Shown here one piece after another: positions 21,792 through 29,488 of a DNA stretch of 37,182 bases. How positions within the stretch are numbered: the stretch's first letter is position 1; every line of letters begins with the position of its first letter. The DNA lies in the NCBI RefSeq assembly GCF_934277605.1, contig NZ_CAKQVD010000015.1, forward strand, positions 1 through 37,182, in the 5' to 3' direction. This DNA comes from an uncultured Anaerotignum sp. Lineage in GTDB: Bacteria; Bacillota; Clostridia; Lachnospirales; Anaerotignaceae. A program made the position numbers and the translations under genes. A model generated the notes under the pieces. The model was not told the origin of the DNA, searched no databases, and saw only the letters and a list, made by a program, of their open reading frames with translations.

Positions 21792-23699
21792 ATGAAAATT
21801 ACACTGAAGGACGGCGTAGTAAAAGAGTTTGACAATGCGGTTTCTGTTCTGGAAATTGCAAAATCCATCAGCGAGGGCTTGGCAAGAAATGCTTGTGCAG
21901 GAATCGTTGACGGCGAGGTAAAGGATTTACGTTTTGTTGTGGACAAGGATGCAGAGGTTTCCATTTGCACATTTGAGGATGAGGCAGGGAAATTGGCATT
22001 CCGCCACACAGCATCTCATATGCTGGCACAGGCTGTTAAGCGCCTGTACCCCGAAGCAAAGATTGCGATTGGCCCTGCCATTGCAGACGGCTTCTATTAT
22101 GACTTCGACAGAGAAAAGGCCTTCACACAGGAAGAACTGGAAGCGTTGGAGGCAGAAATGAAGAAAATCGCAAAAGAGGACATTGCGATTGAAAGATTTG
22201 AGCTGCCCAGAGCAGAGGCAATCAAATACATGGAGGAAAGAGAAGAGCCTTACAAGGTTGAGCTGATTCAGGATTTGCCTGAGGATGCGGTAATCTCCTT
22301 CTACAAGCAGGGCGACTTTACAGACCTGTGCGCAGGCCCTCATCTGATGAGCACAAAGACAGTGAAGGCAATCAAGCTGACATCTGTTGCAGGTGCTTAC
22401 TGGAGAGGCTCCGAAAAGAACAAAATGCTTTCCAGAATTTACGGCACTGCTTACCCCAAGGCATCCGAGCTGGAGGCTTATTTGACAATGATGGAGGAAG
22501 CAAAGAAGCGTGATCACAGAAAGCTGGGCAAGGAGCTGAAGCTGTTTGCACTTTTGGATGAAGGCCCCGGTTTCCCCTTCTTCCTGCCCAAAGGCATGGT
22601 GCTGAAAAACACACTGCTGGATTACTGGAGAGACATTCACAAAAAGGCAGGCTATGTGGAAATTTCCACACCCATCATTCTGAATAGAGAGCTGTGGTAC
22701 AGATCCGGTCACTGGGAACACTACAAGGACAACATGTATACAACAGTGATTGATGATGAGGACTACGCTGTGAAGCCCATGAACTGCCCCGGCGGTATGC
22801 TGGTTTATAAGCAGGATATGCACTCTTACAGAGATTTGCCTATGCGTGTGGCTGAAATCGGCCTGGTTCACAGACATGAAAAGAGTGGTGCGCTGCATGG
22901 CTTGATGCGTGTTCGCTGCTTTAACCAGGATGACGCACATATCTTTATGACAGAGGAACAGATTAAGGATGAAATTTCCGGCGTTATCAGCTTGATTGAC
23001 AGTGTATACAAGCTGTTTGGCTTTAAATATCACATTGAATTGTCCACAAGACCTGAGGACAGTATGGGCTCCGACGAGGCTTGGGAAATTGCAACAGCAG
23101 GCTTGCAGAACGCATTGGATGAAAACGGCATTGAATATACCATCAATGAAGGCGACGGTGCATTCTACGGTCCTAAGATTGACTTCCATCTGGAAGACTC
23201 CATCGGCAGAACATGGCAGTGCGGTACCATCCAGCTGGATATGCAGATGCCCGAACGCTTTGAGCTGGAATACACAGCGGCAGACGGCACAAAGAAACGC
23301 CCTGTTATGATTCATCGTGTATGCTTCGGTTCTATTGAGCGTTTCATCGGTATTCTGATTGAGCATTTCGCAGGTCAGTTCCCCGTATGGCTGTCTCCTG
23401 TTCAGGTTAAGGTGCTGCCGATTTCCGAAAAATTTGCAGACTATGCAAAGAGCGTGGAGGATGCACTGGATGCAGCGGGTATCCGTGTGGAAACAGACAA
23501 CCGTGCAGAAAAAATCGGCTACAAAATCAGAGAGGCAAGAAACGAAAGAGTACCTTACATCATCGTTGTGGGGGAAAAGGACCAGGAAGCAAACATGGTT
23601 TCCCTGCGTTCCAGAAAGAACGGCGAGGAAGGTCAGGTTGCTCTGGCAGATTTCATTGCAAGAATCAAGGAAGAAATCGATACAAAGGCTCTGGATTGA
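21792..23699 (+). CDS. thrS: Threonyl-tRNA synthetase
   Basis: A 635-residue class II synthetase that charges tRNA-Thr. Domains in order are an N-terminal TGS domain (1-60), the editing domain with FRHTASHML and DLCAGPHL, the catalytic core with NCPGG, VHRHEKSG and LMRVRCFNQDDAH, motif 3 around VCFGSIERFIG, and a C-terminal anticodon-binding domain (FPVWLSPVQVKVLPI onward). The length is normal. The ATG follows AAAGGAGAGATTAG. Expression is governed by the T-box leader immediately upstream and ended by a terminator. The gene lies directly before the infC operon, a common Bacillota order, and has its own transcript. Confidence 0.98.
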   Translation: MKITLKDGVVKEFDNAVSVLEIAKSISEGLARNACAGIVDGEVKDLRFVVDKDAEVSICTFEDEAGKLAFRHTASHMLAQAVKRLYPEAKIAIGPAIADGFYYDFDREKAFTQEELEALEAEMKKIAKEDIAIERFELPRAEAIKYMEEREEPYKVELIQDLPEDAVISFYKQGDFTDLCAGPHLMSTKTVKAIKLTSVAGAYWRGSEKNKMLSRIYGTAYPKASELEAYLTMMEEAKKRDHRKLGKELKLFALLDEGPGFPFFLPKGMVLKNTLLDYWRDIHKKAGYVEISTPIILNRELWYRSGHWEHYKDNMYTTVIDDEDYAVKPMNCPGGMLVYKQDMHSYRDLPMRVAEIGLVHRHEKSGALHGLMRVRCFNQDDAHIFMTEEQIKDEISGVISLIDSVYKLFGFKYHIELSTRPEDSMGSDEAWEIATAGLQNALDENGIEYTINEGDGAFYGPKIDFHLEDSIGRTWQCGTIQLDMQMPERFELEYTAADGTKKRPVMIHRVCFGSIERFIGILIEHFAGQFPVWLSPVQVKVLPISEKFADYAKSVEDALDAAGIRVETDNRAEKIGYKIREARNERVPYIIVVGEKDQEANMVSLRSRKNGEEGQVALADFIARIKEEIDTKALD

Positions 23700-23713
23700 G
23701 CTTGACAGAAAAA

Positions 23714-23744
23714 GGGGCGGAGAGAAATCTCCGCCTCATTTTTG
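23714..23744 (+). terminator. Intrinsic terminator after thrS
   Basis: Arms 23714-23723 and 23728-23737 pair over 10 bp with one G-U around a 4-nt loop, followed by a T-rich stretch. Confidence 0.85.
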
Positions 23745-23773
23745 AAAAAAACCGTGAAATCGGGAAAAAAGGT

Positions 23774-23802
23774 TTGACAATGGGGGTTTCACATGATATA
23801 CT
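23774..23802 (+). promoter_or_regulatory. Sigma-A promoter of the infC-rpmI-rplT operon
   Basis: Perfect TTGACA at 23774-23779 and TATACT at 23797-23802 with the ideal 17-nt spacer. Confidence 0.88.
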
Positions 23803-23972
23803 AATTCGGTAAACAAAGAAGAAGTTCCGCTTCTCACCTTATGGCATGAGCAAATAGGGTTAATACAGTATTTGAACAGAGGATTGCTCTGTTTTTCTGT
23901 GTGCGGCGGATTCTTCCGGCGCTTTTCTTTTTGAGAAAGGACGCTTGTGGACACAGTTTATTTGGGAGGTGC
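23803..23972 (+). promoter_or_regulatory. Attenuator leader of infC operon, probable ribosomal protein L20 leader
   Basis: The 170-nt leader holds two terminator-like hairpins: 23875-23881 with 23887-23893 followed by TTT, and 23903-23910 with 23915-23922 (one mismatch) followed by TTTTCTTTTT. In Bacillota the infC-rpmI-rplT leader is bound by L20, which favours the terminator. Position and hairpins fit that class; the L20-binding core was not aligned. Confidence 0.7.
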
Positions 23973-24485
23973 TTGACAATTACTGAATTGATGATTAACG
24001 AACAAATTAGGGACAAGGAAATCAGACTGATTGACGAAAACGGCGAACAGCTTGGTATCGTTTCTTCCAGAGAAGCCCAGAAAATCGCTGACGAAAGAAA
24101 GCTCGATCTGGTAAAGATCGCACCAACAGCGAAACCCCCCGTATGCCGCATTATGGACTACGGTAAATACAAATTCGATCAGGCAAAGAAAGAAAAAGAA
24201 GCCAGAAAGAAGCAGAAAACTGTTGATGTAAAGGAACTGCGTTTGTCCCCCAGCATCGATACACATGATGTTCAGGTAAAAGTCAAAAAAGCAAACGAAT
24301 TTTTGAAGGACGGCGACAAGGTTAAAATCAGCATCCGTTTTAGAGGACGTGAAATCGGTCATTCCAAGGTTGGCATGCAAATCATGGAGGATTTTGCAAA
24401 GGCCACAGAGGAATTCGGCACGGTGGACAAACAGCCTAAGATGGAAGGCAAGAGCCTGGTTATGTTCCTTGCACCAAAGAACTGA
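23973..24485 (+). CDS. infC: Translation initiation factor IF-3, rare start codon
   Basis: A protein of about 170 residues with the IF-3 hallmarks: N-terminal INEQIRDKEIRLIDENGEQLGI, PPVCRIMDYGKYKF at the domain junction and linker, and a C-terminal domain with KVKISIRFRGREIGH. IF-3 binds the 30S subunit and checks the initiator tRNA. No ATG lies at a good distance from GGGAGG at 23964-23969; TTG at 23973 and ATT at 23979 are the candidates. IF-3 genes commonly use AUU-type starts for self-regulation, so either would be functionally sensible. The in-frame ATG at 23991 would remove only a few residues but is far from the site. rpmI follows after 53 nt. Confidence 0.95.
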   Translation: MTITELMINEQIRDKEIRLIDENGEQLGIVSSREAQKIADERKLDLVKIAPTAKPPVCRIMDYGKYKFDQAKKEKEARKKQKTVDVKELRLSPSIDTHDVQVKVKKANEFLKDGDKVKISIRFRGREIGHSKVGMQIMEDFAKATEEFGTVDKQPKMEGKSLVMFLAPKN

Positions 24486-24538
24486 TCCGCAAAAAGCGGA
24501 AGGAAACTATCACAAAACATTTTTAGGAGGAAAATACA

Positions 24539-24739
24539 ATGCCTAAGTTGAAAACAAAAAAAGCTGCTGCTAAAAGATTCAAAATTACCGGCACAGGTAA
24601 ACTGAAAAGAAACAAATCCAACACACAGCACATCCTTGGTAAGAAGTCCAGAAAGAGAAAAAGAAACCTGAGACACGCTACAACAGTAGACAGAACAGTA
24701 GAAAACAAAGTAAAAAAGACACTGCTGCCTTACGCATAA
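24539..24739 (+). CDS. rpmI: 50S ribosomal protein L35
   Basis: A 66-residue, highly basic protein starting MPKLKTKKAAAKRFKITGTG, the L35 signature, and containing the KRNKSNTQHIL and KSRKRKRNLR stretches that bind 23S rRNA. It has the normal length and a strong AGGAGG site just before the ATG. It is the second gene of infC-rpmI-rplT. Confidence 0.98.
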   Translation: MPKLKTKKAAAKRFKITGTGKLKRNKSNTQHILGKKSRKRKRNLRHATTVDRTVENKVKKTLLPYA

Positions 24740-24794
24740 GCAAGCAGTCTTGGGATAACTATTTTTCGAGTATATTTATTAGGAGGACTTTACA

Positions 24795-25148
24795 ATGGCA
24801 AGAGTAAAAGGCGCATTGAACGCTAGAAAAAAACATAAAAAAGTACTGAAGCTGGCAAGAGGCTACCGTGGTGCCAGATCCAAACAGTACAGAGTAGCAA
24901 AGCAGTCTGTAATGAAGGCAATGGCATTTGCTTTCGCAGGCAGAAAACAGACAAAGAGAGAATACAGAAGCCTGTGGATTGTTAGAATCAACGCAGCAGC
25001 AAGAATGAACGAAATTTCTTACAGCAAGCTGATTCACGGTCTGAAGGTTGCCGGCGTAAACATCAACAGAAAAATGCTGGCTGAACTGGCTGTATCCGAT
25101 CCCGCTGCTTTCACAAAGCTGACAGAAACAGCAAAGGCAGCTCTGTAA
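24795..25148 (+). CDS. rplT: 50S ribosomal protein L20
   Basis: A 117-residue L20 with MARVKGALNARKKHKKVLKLA at the N-terminus (a long basic rRNA-binding helix) and a globular C-terminal half (SYSKLIHGLKVAGVNINRKML). L20 is needed early in 50S assembly and is the usual feedback regulator of this operon through its leader. The length is normal and the ATG has an AGGAGG site. A terminator closes the operon after 22 nt. Confidence 0.98.
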   Translation: MARVKGALNARKKHKKVLKLARGYRGARSKQYRVAKQSVMKAMAFAFAGRKQTKREYRSLWIVRINAAARMNEISYSKLIHGLKVAGVNINRKMLAELAVSDPAAFTKLTETAKAAL

Positions 25149-25170
25149 TCGAAAAACAGAATTTGAAAAA

Positions 25171-25206
25171 AGGCTTTCGTCTATGATAGATGGAAGCCCT
25201 TTTTTA
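25171..25206 (+). terminator. Intrinsic terminator after rplT
   Basis: AGGCTTTC and GGAAGCCCT arms with an inner TCTAT/ATAGA extension form a long imperfect stem, followed by T6. It ends the infC operon before the AEC transporter gene. Confidence 0.75.
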
Positions 25207-25230
25207 TACGCAGGAAATGGGAGGCGTTTT

Positions 25231-26142
25231 ATGGATGAAATATTGATCAAGGCGGGCGGCTTTCTGTTTATGATTGCATTGGGCTTTTTGCTGAAGCGCA
25301 TAGGGCTTTTTTCGGTGGAGGACAGTGGCTTTTTGAGCAAGCTGGTGCTGAAGGTTACACTGCCGATGGCGATTATTAAAAATTTTCAGGGCTTGGAGCT
25401 GAACCACAGCTATTTGATGGCGATTGGCATTGGCTTTGCGGTGAACTTTATTGCGATTGCCGTTGTGCTGCTGGTGACACGGAAAAAATCGCCCGCCCAC
25501 CGTGCGTTTTATATCATCAATACGGCGGGGTTTAACATTGGGCTTTGCACACTGCCGTATATGTCCGGCTTTTTTGCGGCAGATGCGGTGGCACTCGTTT
25601 GTATGTTTGATGTGGGCAATGCCATCATGTGCTTTGGGATTACCTTTTCGATTGCAATGGTGATTTCCAAGGGGAGCGTGAACGGCAAGGAGATTTTGCG
25701 GACGCTTTTTTCCTCCATGCCGTTTGTTACATATTTGGTGATGATTTTGCTTTGTGCGGCACAAATCCACCTGCCACAGCCTGTTTATACGGTTGCGGGG
25801 ATGATTGGGCAGGCAAACTCCTTTTTGGCAATGCTATTGATTGGGATTTTGTTTGAGCCGAAGCTCAATCGCAGTGAAGGAAAGGACATGGCAGGTGTTT
25901 TTTTACTGCGAATGGCGTTGGGGACTGCATTTTCTTTGCTGATTTATTACCTCCTGCCTATACCGCTGCGGTATCGTCAGGTTTTGGCAATTATCGTTTT
26001 TTCGCCGATTTTGAGCGTTGCGCCGATTTATACGGAGCGGTGCGGCTATAATCGTTCGGTGGCGGCGGTTTTAAATTCGCTGATGCTGCCCTTTAGCATG
26101 GTTGTGATGACGCTGCTGCTGATGCTGTTAAAGGTATATTGA
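25231..26142 (+). CDS. AEC family (auxin efflux carrier-type) transporter
   Basis: A 303-residue membrane protein with about ten hydrophobic helices in two halves, matching the AEC family. LLKRIGLFSVEDSGFLSKLVLKVTLP near the N-terminus is typical, as is FSPILSVAPIYTERCGYN in the C-terminal half. In bacteria these carriers export or exchange small organic acids such as malate or malonate; the substrate here is unknown. I chose the ATG at 25231 because GGGAGG lies 7 nt upstream; the frame from 25183 overlaps the rplT terminator. No clear promoter separates it from that terminator, so it may rely on readthrough. Confidence 0.85.
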   Translation: MDEILIKAGGFLFMIALGFLLKRIGLFSVEDSGFLSKLVLKVTLPMAIIKNFQGLELNHSYLMAIGIGFAVNFIAIAVVLLVTRKKSPAHRAFYIINTAGFNIGLCTLPYMSGFFAADAVALVCMFDVGNAIMCFGITFSIAMVISKGSVNGKEILRTLFSSMPFVTYLVMILLCAAQIHLPQPVYTVAGMIGQANSFLAMLLIGILFEPKLNRSEGKDMAGVFLLRMALGTAFSLLIYYLLPIPLRYRQVLAIIVFSPILSVAPIYTERCGYNRSVAAVLNSLMLPFSMVVMTLLLMLLKVY

Positions 26143-26185
26143 GTGCTTTTATGAAGCATTGCATGTGGAATATAAAAAACAAGAT

Positions 26186-26214
26186 TTGCTATATTGTGGA
26201 ACAAATGGTACAAT
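26186..26214 (+). promoter_or_regulatory. Promoter of the GGDEF gene
   Basis: TTGCTA at 26186-26191 and TACAAT at 26209-26214 with 17 nt between them, about 70 nt before the chosen start codon. Confidence 0.55.
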
Positions 26215-26286
26215 AAAAAGAGAAATGAAACGAAAACAATGGGGGATTCCGAACGGAGTCGCAGATTTTGGAAAGAGAGCAGAGGC

Positions 26287-27390
26287 ATGACGGATTTATA
26301 TTTTTTAACATTGACTGCAATAAACATTTTCGTACTTGGCTTTATGTGCGTGCTGGTGCATTTGAATGAGACCTTAAATCCGAAGCAAACAAAGCGGTTT
26401 TTTGCAACCTTTCTGCTGATTGGAGCCATTTCGATTTTGGAATTGATTACGATTTTGGTGGATGGTGCGCCGAAGGGGTTCCGTATTGTGAATATTCTAT
26501 CCAATTATCTTGGCTTTGGGCTGACACCTGCGGGGCCGCTGTTATTGGTTTATGCGCTGAAGTGTTCCGATGGTGTGCGGGGAAGCCTTCGCATTGCGCT
26601 TATCATTGAGCTGATTTATGTGCTGCTGCTGACGATTTCTCTGTTTGCAAAGGGCTTGGTTTTTTATGTGGATGAAACGAATCATTATTTTAGAGGATCG
26701 GGATTTTTTATTTACACGGCAGTATATTATGCGGGGATGCTATATTTGATGTATCACTCCTTGGAGATGGCAAGGATGTTTCAGAATCGGGGCAGGGAAT
26801 TGATGTATGGCTTGACTGCATTTCTTGCATTGGGGACATTGGTGCAGATTTTGATTCCGACACTGCACATTACATGGCTTTGCGTTACACTGATTGCCAT
26901 ATTATATTATCTTTATTGCAATGAAATGTGGAATCAACTGGATGGCTTGACGGGGCTTTTGAGCCAGAAAAGCTATCTGAACCGGACGCTGAATTTACGG
27001 CCGGAGGACAGAATGTTGATTGTGCTGGATTTGGATGATTTTAAGTATATTAATGATACCTATGGGCATTTGGCAGGCGACAGATGCCTAAAGGAGATTG
27101 CCGATTGCATGAAGAAGGTATATTCCAACTATGGAAACTGCTATCGCATTGGCGGAGATGAGTTTTGTGTGCTGCTGAAGAAGCCGGAGAAGGAAGCGGC
27201 CTGCAAGGAAAAGTTTTTTTGGATGATGCAAAAAAGACGGGAAAGCGTTTATTTCCTGCCGCAGATTTCATACGGCAGTGCGAAGCTGTTGGGGCAGGAG
27301 AGCATTGTTGACACGAAGGCAAGGGCAGACAAAAGGATGTATGAAAACAAACGAGAGCATAAAATGAACAAGCAAAAATACAGAGGATGA
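26287..27390 (+). CDS. Membrane-bound diguanylate cyclase (GGDEF domain)
   Basis: A protein of about 367 residues. The N-terminal 215 residues hold roughly seven hydrophobic helices forming a membrane sensor. The GGDEF domain follows (DGLTGLLSQKSYLNR, LIVLDLDDFKYINDTYGHLAGD, then RIGGDEFCVLL). The active-site GGDEF and the DLDDFKxxND metal-binding region are intact, so it should make cyclic di-GMP. The inhibitory RxxD site five residues before GGDEF is absent, so product feedback is unlikely at that site. The ATG at 26287 lies after GGAAAGAGAG and downstream of the promoter; earlier TTG and ATG codons lack binding sites. No EAL or PilZ gene is in the window. Confidence 0.85.
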   Translation: MTDLYFLTLTAINIFVLGFMCVLVHLNETLNPKQTKRFFATFLLIGAISILELITILVDGAPKGFRIVNILSNYLGFGLTPAGPLLLVYALKCSDGVRGSLRIALIIELIYVLLLTISLFAKGLVFYVDETNHYFRGSGFFIYTAVYYAGMLYLMYHSLEMARMFQNRGRELMYGLTAFLALGTLVQILIPTLHITWLCVTLIAILYYLYCNEMWNQLDGLTGLLSQKSYLNRTLNLRPEDRMLIVLDLDDFKYINDTYGHLAGDRCLKEIADCMKKVYSNYGNCYRIGGDEFCVLLKKPEKEAACKEKFFWMMQKRRESVYFLPQISYGSAKLLGQESIVDTKARADKRMYENKREHKMNKQKYRG

Positions 27391-27441
27391 TGGAGGACAT
27401 CATTTCTTTTGTGCGGGACTGTGTGAAAGGAGCGGGGCGGC

Positions 27442-27999
27442 GTGATTGGAGAAAAAATCAAATCAATCCGAATGGAAAAAGGGATTACGGCAAAGGATTT
27501 GGCAATAAAGGCGGAGGTTACACCGGGGTATATTTCGCAGATAGAAAGAAACCTCATCAGTCCCTCTCTTTCTGTTTTAATGCGCATTGCAGACGGCTTG
27601 GAAATTCCGCTGGTTTCTCTTTTTTCGCAGGAGGAGCAGGAGGAGGTTACTGTGATTGCGAAGGATAAGCGGACGAAGATTCAGTTTGCCGATATCAATA
27701 TGGAATATCAGTTTGTGACACCTTACAGCCGCTCGAAGAACACCTGCACGCAGATGGAAATGCTGTGCTTCCGCCTTGGGCCGAAAAGCTGGGGGAGCAC
27801 CACGGTGCAGTTCCATGAGGAAGCGGGGGAATGTACACTGGTGCTGAAGGGCACCTTGGAATATCACATCAATGAGAAGGTCTATACGCTTCATGCGGGG
27901 GACAGTATTTATGTTCCGCCCAAGACCTTTCATCAGCTTTATAATCCCGGAGAGGAAGAGGTGGAGGCAGTGGCAACCATTTCGCCGGCACTTTATTGA
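27442..27999 (+). CDS. XRE family regulator with C-terminal cupin sensor domain
   Basis: A 185-residue regulator. An N-terminal XRE helix-turn-helix (residues 1-60: MEKGITAKDLAIKAEVTPG, then ISQIERNLISPSLSVLMRIA) is joined to a cupin at about 105-185 (HEEAGECTLVLKGTLEY then HAGDSIYVPPKTFHQLYNPGEEE). Such proteins bind small ligands in the cupin and often repress neighbouring amine or amino acid genes. The start is GTG at 27442 with AAGGAG 9 nt upstream. It lies just before the YkvI-like transporter/aminotransferase unit, whose promoter carries a perfect dyad over the predicted start site, the obvious candidate operator. Confidence 0.9.
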   Translation: MIGEKIKSIRMEKGITAKDLAIKAEVTPGYISQIERNLISPSLSVLMRIADGLEIPLVSLFSQEEQEEVTVIAKDKRTKIQFADINMEYQFVTPYSRSKNTCTQMEMLCFRLGPKSWGSTTVQFHEEAGECTLVLKGTLEYHINEKVYTLHAGDSIYVPPKTFHQLYNPGEEEVEAVATISPALY

Positions 28000-28024
28000 G
28001 GAAAAACAACAAGAATTGCAGCTT

Positions 28025-28056
28025 GACCGAACGATTTGTCGGGCTGTTATTTTTTT
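28025..28056 (+). terminator. Weak hairpin terminator after the XRE-cupin gene
   Basis: GACCGA at 28025-28030 and TCGGGC at 28039-28044 pair with one mismatch, followed by TTATTTTTTT. The stem is short, but the T-run is convincing. Confidence 0.5.
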
Positions 28057-28127
28057 GCTTACAGGTTATAAAGGCAAGTATATTTTTTGCGAATATTTAG
28101 ATATAATAAATTTTATTTAATTTTTTA

Positions 28128-28156
28128 TTGACAAAATATATAATATATAATAGAAT
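28128..28156 (+). promoter_or_regulatory. Sigma-A promoter of the YkvI-like transporter gene
   Basis: Perfect TTGACA at 28128-28133 and TAGAAT at 28151-28156 with 17 nt between them. The region is very AT-rich. The predicted start is near 28163, within or beside the operator. Confidence 0.75.
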
Positions 28157-28164
28157 ATAGCCAA

Positions 28165-28181
28165 GTTAAACTTTGTTTAAC
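28165..28181 (+). promoter_or_regulatory. Operator: perfect dyad at the transcription start
   Basis: GTTAAAC at 28165-28171 and GTTTAAC at 28175-28181 are perfect inverted arms around TTT, starting 8 bp after the -10 hexamer. A repressor bound here would block initiation. The XRE-cupin regulator encoded upstream is the best candidate. Confidence 0.6.
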
Positions 28182-28259
28182 CAGATACATAACGAAGGAA
28201 GGTCAACAAACGAAAAAGAAGCATGAAACATGACAAATGATTTTAAGGAGGGAAAGTCT

Positions 28260-29360
28260 ATGAGTATTCTAACATCGAAAAAGTTTCAAAAATACTTTGT
28301 TCCAGGTATTGTTTTTCAATCCTGCGTAATTGCCGGGGGCTACGGCACAGGTCGTGAATTGGTAGAGTATTTTATGGGCTATGGTCCAAAGGGTGGTATG
28401 CTGGGGATGTGTATTGTATCCCTGCTGGTATGGTCTATCATTTGTGCAGTCTCTTTTGCGTTTGCACAGATTTTCAAAAAGTTTGACTATAAGAGCTTTA
28501 TGAAGGAATTGATGGGGCCCGGTTGGGTAATATTTGAAGTGGCATATATTTGCTTTATTGTCATCGTATTAGCCGTTGTATCGGCATCCGCTGGCTCTAT
28601 TCTACATGAATTGTTCGGCTTAAACAAGTGGATTGGTGTCATTGGGATGTCCGTAGCGGTATTTGCACTGGTTATGAATGGTTCCGCATTGATTGAGAAG
28701 GTACTGTCCTTGTGGTCGTTTGTATTATATGGCGTATACTTCCTGTTCTTAGTTTTGGTATTTGCAAATTACAGCCATGAAATTTCTGCGAACCTCGCTT
28801 CTGTTCCTGTAACAGGGAACTGGGTAATCGGTGGTTTCCAGTATTCGTTCTACAATTTGGCTATTATTATTGCGGTTTTGTATACCATTAAGCACAGTGA
28901 ATCTGCAAAGGATGCGGCAGTTGCCGGCATTATCTCCGGCTTGATTGGTATTTTGCCCGGTATTATCCTCTTTATCGCAATGTGTGGCTTCTATCCCGTT
29001 ATTATCGATCAGGAATTGCCTGTTGACTATATTCTGTCTCAGATGAATATGCCTTGGTTGCGTTATGTTTTCCAAATCGTACTGTTTGGTACATTGATTG
29101 AAACAGGCTCCGGCTTGATTTATTCGATTACAGACCGTATTGATGAGGCATTCAAGAATAAAGGGACGGAAACACCTAAATGGACAACTCCTGTGGTTGC
29201 AGTCATTTTGCTGGCCGGCACAACAGCAATTTCGTCCTTCGGTTTAACCGGCTTGATTGCAAAGGGATATGGTACATTGGCATGGGTAATGTTTATTGTG
29301 TATGTAATTCCTATTTTGACACTTGGCTTGTATAAGATTGCGAAAGCCAAAAAGAATTGA
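28260..29360 (+). CDS. YkvI-like membrane transporter (APC superfamily)
   Basis: A 366-residue integral membrane protein with about ten or eleven hydrophobic helices. The start FVPGIVFQSCVIAGGYGTGRE, with a glycine-rich break in helix 1, and the later SGLIGILPGIILF are typical of YkvI-like LeuT-fold proteins related to amino acid transporters. The substrate is unknown, but the pairing with a class III PLP enzyme 128 nt downstream suggests an amino acid or amine. I chose the ATG at 28260 because AAGGAGGGAAAG precedes it well; the upstream frame from 28230 lacks a site. The promoter and dyad operator upstream suggest induced expression. Confidence 0.8.
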   Translation: MSILTSKKFQKYFVPGIVFQSCVIAGGYGTGRELVEYFMGYGPKGGMLGMCIVSLLVWSIICAVSFAFAQIFKKFDYKSFMKELMGPGWVIFEVAYICFIVIVLAVVSASAGSILHELFGLNKWIGVIGMSVAVFALVMNGSALIEKVLSLWSFVLYGVYFLFLVLVFANYSHEISANLASVPVTGNWVIGGFQYSFYNLAIIIAVLYTIKHSESAKDAAVAGIISGLIGILPGIILFIAMCGFYPVIIDQELPVDYILSQMNMPWLRYVFQIVLFGTLIETGSGLIYSITDRIDEAFKNKGTETPKWTTPVVAVILLAGTTAISSFGLTGLIAKGYGTLAWVMFIVYVIPILTLGLYKIAKAKKN

Positions 29361-29488
29361 TACAAATGATTTTGTTGACCAAAGAGGTATTCGGTTTATA
29401 GAGTTTTTATTTGGAAGCGTGAATTGCAGTAACAGAAAACAAAAGAAAGATTGACGCAAGGAGTCGGTAGAAGTAAGGAGTGGTAACA

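Noticed and set aside
21927..23366. 479-residue leftward ORF opposite thrS
   Set aside because: Antisense shadow of threonyl-tRNA synthetase, with low-complexity His/Cys/Leu composition.
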